From assembly GCF_023283535.1 (NCBI RefSeq), contig NZ_JAKILT010000023.1:1-64000 (forward strand): a stretch of 64,000 nucleotides of DNA. Reading direction: 5' to 3'. Below, one piece after another: positions 1 through 7,835 of the stretch (positions are counted from its first letter, which is position 1; each line of letters begins with the position of its first letter). The notes under the pieces were generated by a model. The model ran no database searches and was not told the DNA's origin. It saw only the letters and a list, made by a program, of their open reading frames with translations. Position numbers and translations under genes: made by a program. The stretch is from Shewanella sairae (GTDB lineage Bacteria > Pseudomonadota > Gammaproteobacteria > Enterobacterales > Shewanellaceae).

Positions 1-3
1 TAG

Positions 4-396
4 TTATAATGGCGGCTTGACCCCAAATGAATCTGAACGAAGATTTTGGAATACGTACAAGTCCGTGTCCAGTTTTACTTGACCACTACAGATACCAAAT
101 GACAATCCGTCATCTATGGTCACATCAGTCAAAATCTTAGTGCCTGCAATGACGCTTTTTGCTGCGGCAATGGCTTTAGGAGAAGACACACTGTCGCCAA
201 CGGGTAAGACATATAAAAACTGCACCTGACAGCTTTGGCCTAATACGGGGCCTAACCTTACCAATTCGTCAGTGACACTTTTATCTTGGTAGGTTTGGCT
301 AACAAAAGAACCATGATTGGCGATATTACACCCTGCCAATAAAGCCGTACCGATTATCAACATGCTAGCTTTAGCCACTGCGGCAGTTTTTGTCAT
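4..396 (-). CDS. Small predicted lipoprotein, unknown function
   Basis: This 130-residue protein has a basic N-terminus, a hydrophobic stretch at about residues 8-22 and a lipobox (LLAGC, Cys23), so it should be lipidated at Cys23 and tethered to the inner or outer membrane. The mature part has two further cysteines and ends in a short hydrophilic region. The start codon at 396 is preceded by AGAGG about 6 bases upstream, which supports it. I do not recognise a family. It may be a TRL-like or similar small lipoprotein, but nothing in the sequence decides this. Its stop codon lies at the extreme left of the window, so the downstream context is unknown. Confidence 0.7.
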   Translation of the reverse strand: MTKTAAVAKASMLIIGTALLAGCNIANHGSFVSQTYQDKSVTDELVRLGPVLGQSCQVQFLYVLPVGDSVSSPKAIAAAKSVIAGTKILTDVTIDDGLSFGICSGQVKLDTDLYVFQNLRSDSFGVKPPL

Positions 397-477
397 ACTT
401 GCCTCTTGAAAGTCATAGTTACTGATATTAGTGATATTGCTGATATACCCACATACCAGCGCTAATTTATAGCCACA

Positions 478-972
478 CTAACTTATTGCCACGATTTCAA
501 ATTCTGTTTGTTGCTGCATGACATTAAGCACGAACTCTTCACCTAATCGCCTGTTCATCATTGCTTTTCCAAGCGGAGATGCTGGAGTGACAACCATAAA
601 ACAATATTGATTGCATTCAACTTTCAGTCCACCAGCGCTAGGACCAATAAAATAAAAGTGACTTTTATCATTGTTATCTATCAACTCGATCAAACGCCCT
701 AAAGCCACTTTGTCTGCTTTTGTGGGTAACGAAGCCATTGTTGTAAACATCGCCTCAAAAGCATCAATGTCAGCTTTACATTGAGCGACTCTCACAGACT
801 GCCCGTGTGCTAGATATGACGCTTCTAAACCAAATGTTTCGTACTTACTTCTGGCGACACTCTCTTTACTCGTTGCTGTTTCATGCGCTCTTTTAGCTGC
901 TGCAATCGCATTTTGATGCGTATTGTTCAACGCTTGCATAATTAACAATCTAATTTCTGTTATTGCTACCAC
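478..972 (-). CDS. GreA/GreB-like C-terminal domain protein
   Basis: The protein has 164 residues. The N-terminal half looks helical, and an Ala/Lys/Glu-rich stretch at about residues 20-60 could be a coiled coil. The C-terminal half resembles the FKBP-like domain of Gre transcription factors, including a TPASPLGKAMMNRRLGEEF stretch that matches the Gre pattern of S-P-L-G-x-A-L-L-x-x-x-x-G-D. Gre factors bind the RNA polymerase secondary channel and stimulate transcript cleavage. The acidic loop-tip residues of true GreA/GreB are not obvious here, so this is a Gre-like relative and not greA itself. The start is a GTG at 972; a later ATG at 939 is possible but would cut the helical region. Family assignment is inference from motif resemblance. 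Confidence 0.65.
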   Translation of the reverse strand: MVAITEIRLLIMQALNNTHQNAIAAAKRAHETATSKESVARSKYETFGLEASYLAHGQSVRVAQCKADIDAFEAMFTTMASLPTKADKVALGRLIELIDNNDKSHFYFIGPSAGGLKVECNQYCFMVVTPASPLGKAMMNRRLGEEFVLNVMQQQTEFEIVAIS

Positions 973-1145
973 TAAACCTAAGCCTGCTGTTACCTATAGC
1001 TGACAGCTTAACAAAATAAACTCTCTAAGCCTTAGGTTATTCTACTTAAATAGATACTTAATTCTTGAGTTTAAACAAAATATTGTTAACTTTAAGTAAA
1101 CACATAAGCGTAAAAATCTTGATAGTCATTATTGGAGGGTTTTAG

Positions 1146-2153
1146 ATGGCGTTACACATTTTAAATAGTGCTCCTCCCTACCATAAAGCTAACATTCATT
1201 GCTGCGCTAAAAAATCACGATTCAACAACGGCCACAAAGCGCCGTCGACAACGATAAAACACCTAAATAGAATCATCGCAACCACTGCCAGTTTATTACT
1301 CAGCCATTATTGTATGGCACAAGAACTAGAACCGCGCAGCTACACTAACATTCCTATTGGTATGCACTTTCTTGCTGCCGGAATAGTTCATTCTGAAGGG
1401 GATTTATCACCTGCTCCAAGCGCGCCGATCAGTAATGCGAACCTCAATATTGATGCGGGCGTTATAGGCTATGCCCATACTTTTGATTTAATGGGCGACT
1501 CATCTAAATTTGATATCGCTGCAAGTCGAGTCTGTTATCAAGGAGATGCCCAGCTTAACGGCGAAAAAGTCAGTGCCGATCGCTGCGGCTATGGTGACCC
1601 GACAATGCGGCTGACTTGGAATTTTTTTGGTGCGCCCGCCTTACAAGCAAAAGATTTTGCTAGCTGGAAGCAAGGGCTAGTGGTAGGCACCAGTTTACAG
1701 ATAACCCTACCTTTAGGCAGCTACGATAAACACAAGCTGTTAAATTCAGGCAGTAACAGATGGGTGTTTAGGCCGGGTATTGGCTTATCTCATCGGTTAG
1801 GTAATTGGTATTACGACGTAATGGCTTCGGTTAGGTTTTACACCGACAATAAGCAATATCTGGTTGATACCCACTTACAACAAGACCCGCTATATACAGT
1901 GCAAGGTCACCTTATTTATAACCTTAATCGAGGACATTGGCTTTCATTGAATGCCAATTTATTTTTTGGCGGTGGAACCAGTAAAAATACCATTAACTCT
2001 CTTGATGAACAGCAAAACTCTCGGCTTGGCTTAACCTACTCTTTTCCCATAAATCAAAAAAATAGCATTAAGCTAAATGCCAGTACCGGCGTGATAACCG
2101 AGTTCGGAAACGATTTCAGTACCTTTGGTGCACTCTGGCAATATCGATTTTAG
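1146..2153 (+). CDS. Outer-membrane beta-barrel, MetA-pathway phenol degradation-like transporter
   Basis: This 335-residue protein is predicted to be an outer-membrane barrel. After an unusually long basic N-terminus of about 40 residues comes a hydrophobic signal segment ending near residue 58 (…SHYCMAQ|E). The mature part has alternating aromatic/polar strands with glycine-rich turns and ends in a strand with terminal Phe (ALWQYRF), the usual beta-barrel assembly signal. The NIPIGMHFLAAGIVHSEGDL region after the signal and the TLPLGSYDKHKLLNSGSNRW region resemble the Phenol_MetA_deg (COG4313) family, which is thought to move aromatic or hydrophobic compounds. GGAGGG lies 5-6 bases upstream of the ATG. 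The true start could be internal, which would remove the odd N-terminal extension. No substrate can be inferred from neighbours. Confidence 0.7.
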   Translation: MALHILNSAPPYHKANIHCCAKKSRFNNGHKAPSTTIKHLNRIIATTASLLLSHYCMAQELEPRSYTNIPIGMHFLAAGIVHSEGDLSPAPSAPISNANLNIDAGVIGYAHTFDLMGDSSKFDIAASRVCYQGDAQLNGEKVSADRCGYGDPTMRLTWNFFGAPALQAKDFASWKQGLVVGTSLQITLPLGSYDKHKLLNSGSNRWVFRPGIGLSHRLGNWYYDVMASVRFYTDNKQYLVDTHLQQDPLYTVQGHLIYNLNRGHWLSLNANLFFGGGTSKNTINSLDEQQNSRLGLTYSFPINQKNSIKLNASTGVITEFGNDFSTFGALWQYRF

Positions 2154-2159
2154 ACAATA

Positions 2160-2193
2160 AAAAAGCTCAGCCTACGTAAGTAGCTGAGCTTTA
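2160..2193. terminator. Convergent hairpin terminator
   Basis: The inverted repeat AAAGCTCAG … CTGAGCTTT has a 13-base loop. It lies just after the barrel gene at 1146-2153 and before the 3' end of the minus-strand roxA remnant. The A-run on one side and short T-run on the other let it serve both strands. Confidence 0.7.
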
Positions 2194-2227
2194 GCCACAC
2201 TCGCTTTATCTATTCGATAAAACCGTA

Positions 2228-3372
2228 TTATTCTACCTCTTCAAAATACCAATAACCCGCATTAACCCACGCAGTGATAGTATCCATAACCTCTTGGTCG
2301 TTAAACCAATCGGCTAAATCAGCTTGCGATAATGTTTGCTGATCACATAAGGCTTGGATCAAGGTCGTTTTACCTTGGCTAAATTTGGCTTGTTCACCAT
2401 TGATATACATCACGCCAGAATCAAGGCTATTCGCAAAGTATAAACAACGCAGGCCGCCTAAACGCACTAAAGGCTGCTCGCTAATAATGTCTGCAATATC
2501 TTCAGCTTAGAAGTCTAGAGCAACCTCAGGCAAATCCAATTCGCATTTAGATTGGGTTAGATAGCGACCACTAAATTCGCTAACAAGTTCGTCATCAAGC
2601 GTATCAACTAACTGCTGCTTTAATCGAGCTAAATCTTGTTCGCTGACTAAACCAGAATTGTGGCTAAGTGGGCGATCAGGATCGTTGATTTGACTTGCAC
2701 CTAAGTCTTTATCAATCAGGTGATCGGCAAGTTCACTGACCATATCTTTAGTCGATGCAGTACGATAGCCCACTGAAAAACTCATTGACGGCTCAAGCGT
2801 GACACCATCATGTGGGAACCCTGGCGGTAGATATAAAATATCACCTGGCAGTAATTCAACATCAATAATCGGCTCGAAAGCTTCGGTATGCAATAGCGCT
2901 GGGTGCGCGGCAAACTCTTTATGCGGACCTAAATCCCCAACGCGCCAGCGACGACGACCAGAACCTTGGCAAATAAACACATCATAAAGGTCAATGTGCG
3001 GCCCTACTCCACCACCTGGTACCGCGTAGCTCACCATTACGTCATCTAAACGCCAGCGTGGAATAAAGTCAAAACACTTAAGTAGCTCTTCCGCTTCTGG
3101 AACCCAATTGTTTAACGCTTGAACAATTAAGGTCCAGTCGTTTTCACCAAGGTGATCGTAAGATTCAAATGGACCAAATTCTGCCTGCCAGTCACCTTTA
3201 TCACGGTACACTCGGCGTGACTCAACCATCTCCTCACAAGCAAGACCAGCCATTTCATCGGGTGTTAGCAAGTCTTGAAAGTTTTTAAATCCTTGACGGA
3301 TCACTAATGGTTTTTTTGCCAGTATTCATTAAGAAACTGCTCAGGCGTTAAGCCATTGATATCTAATTGCAT
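2228..3372 (-). pseudogene. roxA: Disrupted ribosomal protein uL16 arginine hydroxylase (RoxA/YcfD)
   Basis: Intact RoxA is a JmjC-type 2-oxoglutarate/Fe(II) oxygenase that hydroxylates ribosomal protein uL16; E. coli RoxA has about 373 residues. Here the reading frame is broken twice. From the ATG at 3372 it reads MQLDINGLTPEQFLNEYWQK and then hits a stop, because an A tract has 7 A where 8 would join it to the KPLVIRQGF continuation. The main part (about 265 codons, 3304-2507) keeps the JmjC core, including the HxD iron motif (GPHIDLYDV) and the distal His (FPHDG). An in-frame TAA at 2509-2507 then interrupts it, followed in the same frame by AEDIADIISEQPLVRLGGL and the C-terminal domain ending at 2228. 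Joined, the parts give about 380 residues, matching family length. No ribosome-binding site precedes the GTG at 3304, so internal restart looks weak. Confidence 0.85.
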
Positions 3373-3557
3373 GTTATTAACTCACTAAAATTTGGCGCGA
3401 TCCTAGCAAATAAATGACAAAAAAAATCTCGGTGGGATCATGAAACATGCTTATTGTGTGCAGCAATTAAGAGGAAACCCTATAGGTAAGGTAATTTGAT
3501 TGACTGTTATAGGTGGATCAATACAATATCGGACAAATAAACTATTGACCCAAAAAA

Positions 3558-4199
3558 TTGACTCAAACTACTCACTCAACACAATCACGCCCTGCCGACA
3601 CGGTAATTGTACTCGACTTTGAAACCACAGGTTTATCACCAACCCAAGGTGATAGAGCCATTGAAATTGGTGCCGTCATGCTAAAGGATGGCAAAGTGAT
3701 TGATAGGTTTCAACAGCTTATGAATCCGGGATTCCGGGTTAGTAGCTTTATTGAAAACTACACAGGGATAAGTAATGAGATGTTGCTAGATGCTCAGTCA
3801 TGCGAAACAGTAATGAGTGAGTTTGCAGACTTTATCGGTGATTACAATCTGGTTGCCCATAACGCATCATTTGACCAACGTTTTTTGGATGCCGAATTAC
3901 GCCAAATTAACCGTCATTATTCAGGTCAATTTGCCTGTTCTATGTTGATTGCACGTCGGCTGTATCAAGATGCACCAAACCATAAGCTTGGCAGCTTAAT
4001 TGAGTATAAAAATATCCAGCATGATGGTGTGTTTCACCGCGCTTTAGCCGATAGTGAAATGACCGCTGACCTTTGGTTGGCTATGCTTGAAGATCTGCAG
4101 CAAGATTTTCAATTGGTTAATCCTGACTTTAGTTTATTGCAAGCCATTGCGAAACAAAGCAAAGCTAACATAAACCAATATTTGCAGAAACAGAGATAA
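3558..4199 (+). CDS. DEDDh 3'-5' exonuclease (DNA polymerase III epsilon-like)
   Basis: This 213-residue protein is a DnaQ-superfamily exonuclease. ExoI motif DFETTG (about residues 20-25) supplies the first Asp and Glu, ExoII is HNASFDQRFLD (about 102-112), and ExoIII is HRALADSEMTADLW (about 160-173), with the His-x4-Asp of the DEDDh group. It lacks the polymerase-binding tail expected of DnaQ itself, so it is a stand-alone nuclease, possibly in repair or RNA turnover. The frame is closed by a TGA at 3546-3548, so the TTG at 3558 is the only start that retains ExoI; it reads (M)TQTTHSTQ. No strong ribosome-binding site precedes it, suggesting low expression. Confidence 0.85.
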   Translation: MTQTTHSTQSRPADTVIVLDFETTGLSPTQGDRAIEIGAVMLKDGKVIDRFQQLMNPGFRVSSFIENYTGISNEMLLDAQSCETVMSEFADFIGDYNLVAHNASFDQRFLDAELRQINRHYSGQFACSMLIARRLYQDAPNHKLGSLIEYKNIQHDGVFHRALADSEMTADLWLAMLEDLQQDFQLVNPDFSLLQAIAKQSKANINQYLQKQR

Positions 4200-4222
4200 G
4201 CAGTTTCAAACTGCGGGAAATG

Positions 4223-4244
4223 AGTCGGCTTGCGTTAGCCGACT
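4223..4244. terminator. Possible terminator hairpin
   Basis: An 8-base inverted repeat (AGTCGGCT / AGCCGACT, loop TGCGTT) follows the exonuclease stop by about 20 bases. No long T-run follows, so it may be a weak or Rho-assisted terminator. Confidence 0.4.
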
Positions 4245-4253
4245 TCAGCTCTA

Positions 4254-4328
4254 TTAATCAAGCCTGATTTAATCAAACCAGACTTAATCAAACCTGCGTA
4301 ATTAAAACCTGCGTAATTAAAACCAGCT
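4254..4328. repeat. Five tandem 15-bp repeats
   Basis: Five consecutive 15-base units can be read: TTAATCAAGCCTGAT, TTAATCAAACCAGAC, TTAATCAAACCTGCG, TAATTAAAACCTGCG and TAATTAAAACCAGCT. The last unit touches the stop codon of the minus-strand DUF3334 gene (4328-4330). The period is a multiple of three. The array lies between two convergent genes and was probably made by slippage. Confidence 0.8.
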
Positions 4329-5032
4329 TAGAGACCAAGTTCGTTTAGTAAATCATCGGAGTCTAAACTGTCTTGTTGCTTAGTCGCCAATTTATCTTGT
4401 TTTCTCGCAGTACTATTAGTCGCTAGCAGCTGCCCGTGCTCCGCAAGTAGTTCATCTAGATCAAACTCGTCGTCTGCATCAAACTCACTCAATTTAATAA
4501 ACTCGGTTTTATCCATAGCAAACTCAAGATAAAAAACGTGATTGCTTTGAGTTTTAAACGACACCCTTCTGGCAACGCCATCATCTAAATTGGTATCAAT
4601 AGAGATGGTGAGCTCTTTATTAATGGTGAGCATTTTAGGCTGACTTTGGCTGATACTCGTCTGCAGCTCTTTACTGATTTTATTGATGAAGTCACCCAAT
4701 ATTTGGTTCATCAATTCACCCATCACATTACCGACTTCATCTGATGTGTGTGAGATAGCCAGTTCTTCTGCAGGCATTCCCATATTGAGCATATACTCAC
4801 GATATATCTCTAACGCAGATTCAGCTGAAAAGTTGATCACCACCAACCCTGAGAACCCACCATCAAAAATAGAAAAGCAGCCTAAATCCGGCTTTAAACA
4901 GGTTTTGCTTATCGATTGCACCATGCCGGCATGAGAAACTTGGCTATGAGTCGTGCTTGAAAGAACATGAGAAACCGAATGGCATAACTTCAATAAGATA
5001 TCATCAGTGGTAACAGACACTATGCTTTGCAT
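4328..5032 (-). CDS. DUF3334 family protein, CheX-like
   Basis: The protein has about 234 residues when started at the ATG at 5032, which has AAAGG 8-9 bases upstream; a longer frame to 5095 has no such site. The central part (GFSGLVVINFSAESALEIYREYM … HTSDEVGNVMGELMNQILGDF) resembles the CheC/CheX/FliY phosphatase fold, including an E-x-x-N catalytic-type pair (ELMNQ). The C-terminus is very acidic and ends in a DSLDSDDLLNELGL segment, like a docking tail. I believe this is the DUF3334 family known from Shewanella and Vibrio. Its divergent position to a chemoreceptor gene hints at a link with chemotaxis signalling, but phosphatase activity is inference only. Confidence 0.7.
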   Translation of the reverse strand: MQSIVSVTTDDILLKLCHSVSHVLSSTTHSQVSHAGMVQSISKTCLKPDLGCFSIFDGGFSGLVVINFSAESALEIYREYMLNMGMPAEELAISHTSDEVGNVMGELMNQILGDFINKISKELQTSISQSQPKMLTINKELTISIDTNLDDGVARRVSFKTQSNHVFYLEFAMDKTEFIKLSEFDADDEFDLDELLAEHGQLLATNSTARKQDKLATKQQDSLDSDDLLNELGL

Positions 5033-5350
5033 AAATAAAACCTTTTCAAAAAAATCATCGCTATATTGCACCAGTATGTTAATAAAACATAGCAAAAGCT
5101 GTGATCAGCTAAATTATTCGGACAATTTGGTACTTTATACTCTACGAGTAGTTACCAAGACTCAACAGTTAGTTTGAAAAACCTATAAATCAAATCGATA
5201 CAGAGCAATCAACTAACATTCATTAAAAACGCAGTTTAATGGTAGATGGTGCTAGTTAACATTTTAAAAATAAACATGAGGTTACTGTTTATATCGCCCT
5301 GTAAAAACGGTAGTTTTAGCCCATGTACTCGTAAACAAAATGATAACGAC

Positions 5351-6991
5351 ATGATAGCACTACTAAGAAAATTTACGATCTTACAACGGTTAATACTGAT
5401 GCTTATGCTAGCCGCAATAGGAACCGTGTGTTTTGCCAGCTTTTCTATTAATGAACAGTACAATAATCTTGTCGCTCAAAAATGGATACAAAATGATGCG
5501 CAAATAAATACTTCTCTTAGTCTGATTGATGCACATAAAAAACGTGTAGAAAATCAGCAAATGACATTGTCAAACGCACAAGATGCTACGAGTTATTTAT
5601 TTAACCAAATCCATTATGGAAACGATGGATACTTTATCATTTTAGATAAAAATCAAACCATTATCGCCCATGGCGCTCACCAAAGTAGCCTGTCAAAAAA
5701 TGTCAGTACACTGATTCGTTCAAACGAAGCCGTTAATTTAGGTACCTTAATCGCCGAGTCTCAGAATAAACAAGTTGCTAAGGGGAAAATAAACTTTCCT
5801 AATCCAACCACTGGAAAAATGGAAGCTAAACTTGTAGAAGTTCATCAGTATCAACCATGGGGCTGGACTATCATTACCGGCAGCTACATGAGCGATGTAA
5901 GTAGTGTTATGTACTCGATGGCGGTTGACTACTTAATTATTATGCTGATGATTTCAATCCCTATTTTCTTATTTTTTGTGGTGTTAAATATCTCTATTAC
6001 TGCGCCACTAAAAGAAGCCATTGCCGCGATGGAAGATATCGCTCAGGGTGAAGGCGACCTAACGCAAAAGTTGCCTACTACAGGTAAAGACGAAGTCGCA
6101 GATCTTGCCAAAGCATTTAACTTATTCGTGATAAAAATTAGAGATATGGTGGCTAAGCTTCAGCCAATAGGTACCAGCTTAGATCATGACGCCGCCCGAC
6201 TTCTCAATGCCGCTGAAGAATCAAATAACAGTGTAGAACATTTACACCGTGAAACAGCCAGTGTTGCTACCGCAATAAATCAAATGCTATCAACAACCCA
6301 TGAAATGGCCAATAACACGAATCAAGCGGCTGAAGCTGCAAACAGTGTAAGAAGCCAAGCCGAACAAAGCATGACAATGATGAATGCCACCCTAGACAAT
6401 ACTCAGCACCTTGCTGATGAGTTAAAAAACTCACAACAAGTCACCCATGCGTTAGGTCAGTCATCATCGCAAATTGGCGGCATTTTAGATGTTATTCGTG
6501 GTATTGCAGAGCAGACTAACCTTCTGGCGCTGAATGCGGCTATTGAAGCTGCGCGAGCCGGTGCCCATGGGCGCGGTTTTGCCGTGGTTGCTGATGAAGT
6601 CCGTGCACTTGCCACGCGAACTCAAGAATCAACAAATGAGATCCAAAATATCATTAAAGATATTCAGTCTGGTGTCAGTCAAGTTGTGACAAGTAATGAG
6701 CAAAACCAGCAGCAATCTCAGGAGGTTCAAACTCAAGCCGCTGAGGTCAACGACTCGTTAACTGATATCCTTGAACTCATTGCCCATATCAGTGATATGA
6801 ATACCCAATTAGCAAGTGCAACAGAAGAGCAATCTCTGGTTACTGAAGAAATAAACCGTAACGTATGTTCAATTACAGAGTTAACTGAAGTTTCAGTTAA
6901 GGCAAATGAAAGTAACCATAACGCTGCAGTATCCTTACAAAAAATCAGTCAAGACTGTGCACATACTTTAAGTCAATTTAAGGTTGATTAA
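5351..6991 (+). CDS. Methyl-accepting chemotaxis protein with single Cache domain
   Basis: Taking the ATG at 5351, the protein has about 546 residues. The order is: transmembrane helix 1 (about residues 14-32); periplasmic sCache sensor (about 35-185) with the signature [14 protein letters not shown] and the [11 protein letters not shown] end; transmembrane helix 2 (about 190-212); HAMP; then a long coiled-coil signalling domain. The hairpin tip ([45 protein letters not shown]) is the standard CheA/CheW-contact region. sCache receptors commonly bind small carboxylates or amines; the ligand here cannot be read. The frame is open to 5246, but the extra 35 residues are basic, precede the first membrane helix and have no ribosome-binding site. 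No C-terminal CheR/CheB pentapeptide is seen. Confidence 0.9.
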   Translation: MIALLRKFTILQRLILMLMLAAIGTVCFASFSINEQYNNLVAQKWIQNDAQINTSLSLIDAHKKRVENQQMTLSNAQDATSYLFNQIHYGNDGYFIILDKNQTIIAHGAHQSSLSKNVSTLIRSNEAVNLGTLIAESQNKQVAKGKINFPNPTTGKMEAKLVEVHQYQPWGWTIITGSYMSDVSSVMYSMAVDYLIIMLMISIPIFLFFVVLNISITAPLKEAIAAMEDIAQGEGDLTQKLPTTGKDEVADLAKAFNLFVIKIRDMVAKLQPIGTSLDHDAARLLNAAEESNNSVEHLHRETASVATAINQMLSTTHEMANNTNQAAEAANSVRSQAEQSMTMMNATLDNTQHLADELKNSQQVTHALGQSSSQIGGILDVIRGIAEQTNLLALNAAIEAARAGAHGRGFAVVADEVRALATRTQESTNEIQNIIKDIQSGVSQVVTSNEQNQQQSQEVQTQAAEVNDSLTDILELIAHISDMNTQLASATEEQSLVTEEINRNVCSITELTEVSVKANESNHNAAVSLQKISQDCAHTLSQFKVD

Positions 6992-7024
6992 GCCACTTTA
7001 TCTCTTTTCTGCTAATTGCTAGTA

Positions 7025-7054
7025 AAGCGCGATAAGTTGTTGCTTCTCGCGCTT
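7025..7054. repeat. Inverted repeat after chemoreceptor gene
   Basis: AAGCGCGA and TCGCGCTT form a perfect 8-base stem with a 14-base loop, between the chemoreceptor stop and the ACT-domain gene. There is no T-run, so termination is uncertain. Confidence 0.4.
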
Positions 7055-7095
7055 AACAAAATCTGTGGTAAGCTAATTTTACTCAAAGGATTTTG

Positions 7096-7500
7096 ATGAG
7101 AGTAAAAGACGTTATGGCAAGAATGACTTTAGCAGTTCACCCCGACCTTTATTCCATACACAGTTTCGCGCCAGATAGCGCGATTGATCCTGCTGTTTTT
7201 AGCCAATCAATGTTTTTTATCGGCAAAACCCACGACGAGCTATCGGTGGTCGTTCCAGCAGATTTAACCTTAAATAGCTTGGAACATGAAGAGGGCTGGC
7301 GCTGTTTAGAAGTCCTTGGGCCTCTTGGGTTTTCGATGACGGGGATCTTATCTAGCGTATCTGGCACGCTCGCAGATGAAAAAATCAGTATCTTTGCCAT
7401 CTCAACATTCGATACAGATTATATTCTTGTCAAGAAAGACACTTTAGTTGCCGCAACCAAAGCATTAAAAAAGAAAAACTATCAAATTATTGATTATTAG
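7096..7500 (+). CDS. ACT-domain protein, CASTOR/ACT-like
   Basis: This 134-residue protein carries a C-terminal ACT-type fold (LEVLGPLGFSMTGILSSVSGTLADEKISIFAISTFDTDYILVKK…), preceded by a smaller N-terminal module beginning MRVKDVMARMTLAVHP. ACT domains bind amino acids or other small ligands and usually regulate metabolic enzymes; stand-alone two-module proteins of this size resemble the lysine/threonine-sensing half of aspartokinase. AAAGGA sits 5 bases before the ATG at 7096 and decides the start over the adjacent TTG at 7093. It lies 68 bases upstream of ptsH on the same strand and may be cotranscribed with the PTS genes. Ligand and partner are unknown. Confidence 0.75.
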   Translation: MRVKDVMARMTLAVHPDLYSIHSFAPDSAIDPAVFSQSMFFIGKTHDELSVVVPADLTLNSLEHEEGWRCLEVLGPLGFSMTGILSSVSGTLADEKISIFAISTFDTDYILVKKDTLVAATKALKKKNYQIIDY

Positions 7501-7568
7501 CATAATTGCTCTTAGATTAGCCTAACGCATGTCAACAATCGTGACTATCGATAAAGAGCCACATCATT

Positions 7569-7826
7569 ATGCATGAAAAAATTGTCACCATCACAGCGAA
7601 ACACGGCATACATACTCGCCCTGCTGCCCTCTTGGTAAAAAAAGCCAAGTCTTTTGACTGTGATATTGTCGTGGAATGTGATGGTAAGCAAGCCAGTGCT
7701 AAGAGTTTATTTAAGCTGCAAACACTTGGTCTATATCAAGGGGTTACTGTAAAAGTCATTGCCCAAGGTGCACAAGCCGAGCAAGCTGTTGAAGAAGTGT
7801 CAGAATTACTCATTACGTTAAGTTAG
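7569..7826 (+). CDS. ptsH: Phosphocarrier protein HPr
   Basis: HPr is the cytoplasmic phosphocarrier that takes phosphate from Enzyme I and passes it to sugar-specific EIIA proteins. The protein has 85 residues, the normal size. The active-site His15 is in the GIHTRPAA motif and Ser46 in KSLFKL. Ser46 is the site phosphorylated by HPr kinase in Gram-positives, but its presence alone says little here. The stop is only 9 bases before the ptsI start, so ptsH, ptsI and crr form one transcription unit as in E. coli. Confidence 0.96.
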   Translation: MHEKIVTITAKHGIHTRPAALLVKKAKSFDCDIVVECDGKQASAKSLFKLQTLGLYQGVTVKVIAQGAQAEQAVEEVSELLITLS

Positions 7827-7835
7827 GGGAGCATT

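Noticed and set aside
3301..3372. Programmed frameshifting at the A7 tract of roxA.
   Set aside because: No downstream structure or known slippery context was seen, and a second in-frame stop near the C-terminus would still prevent a full product, so decay is simpler.
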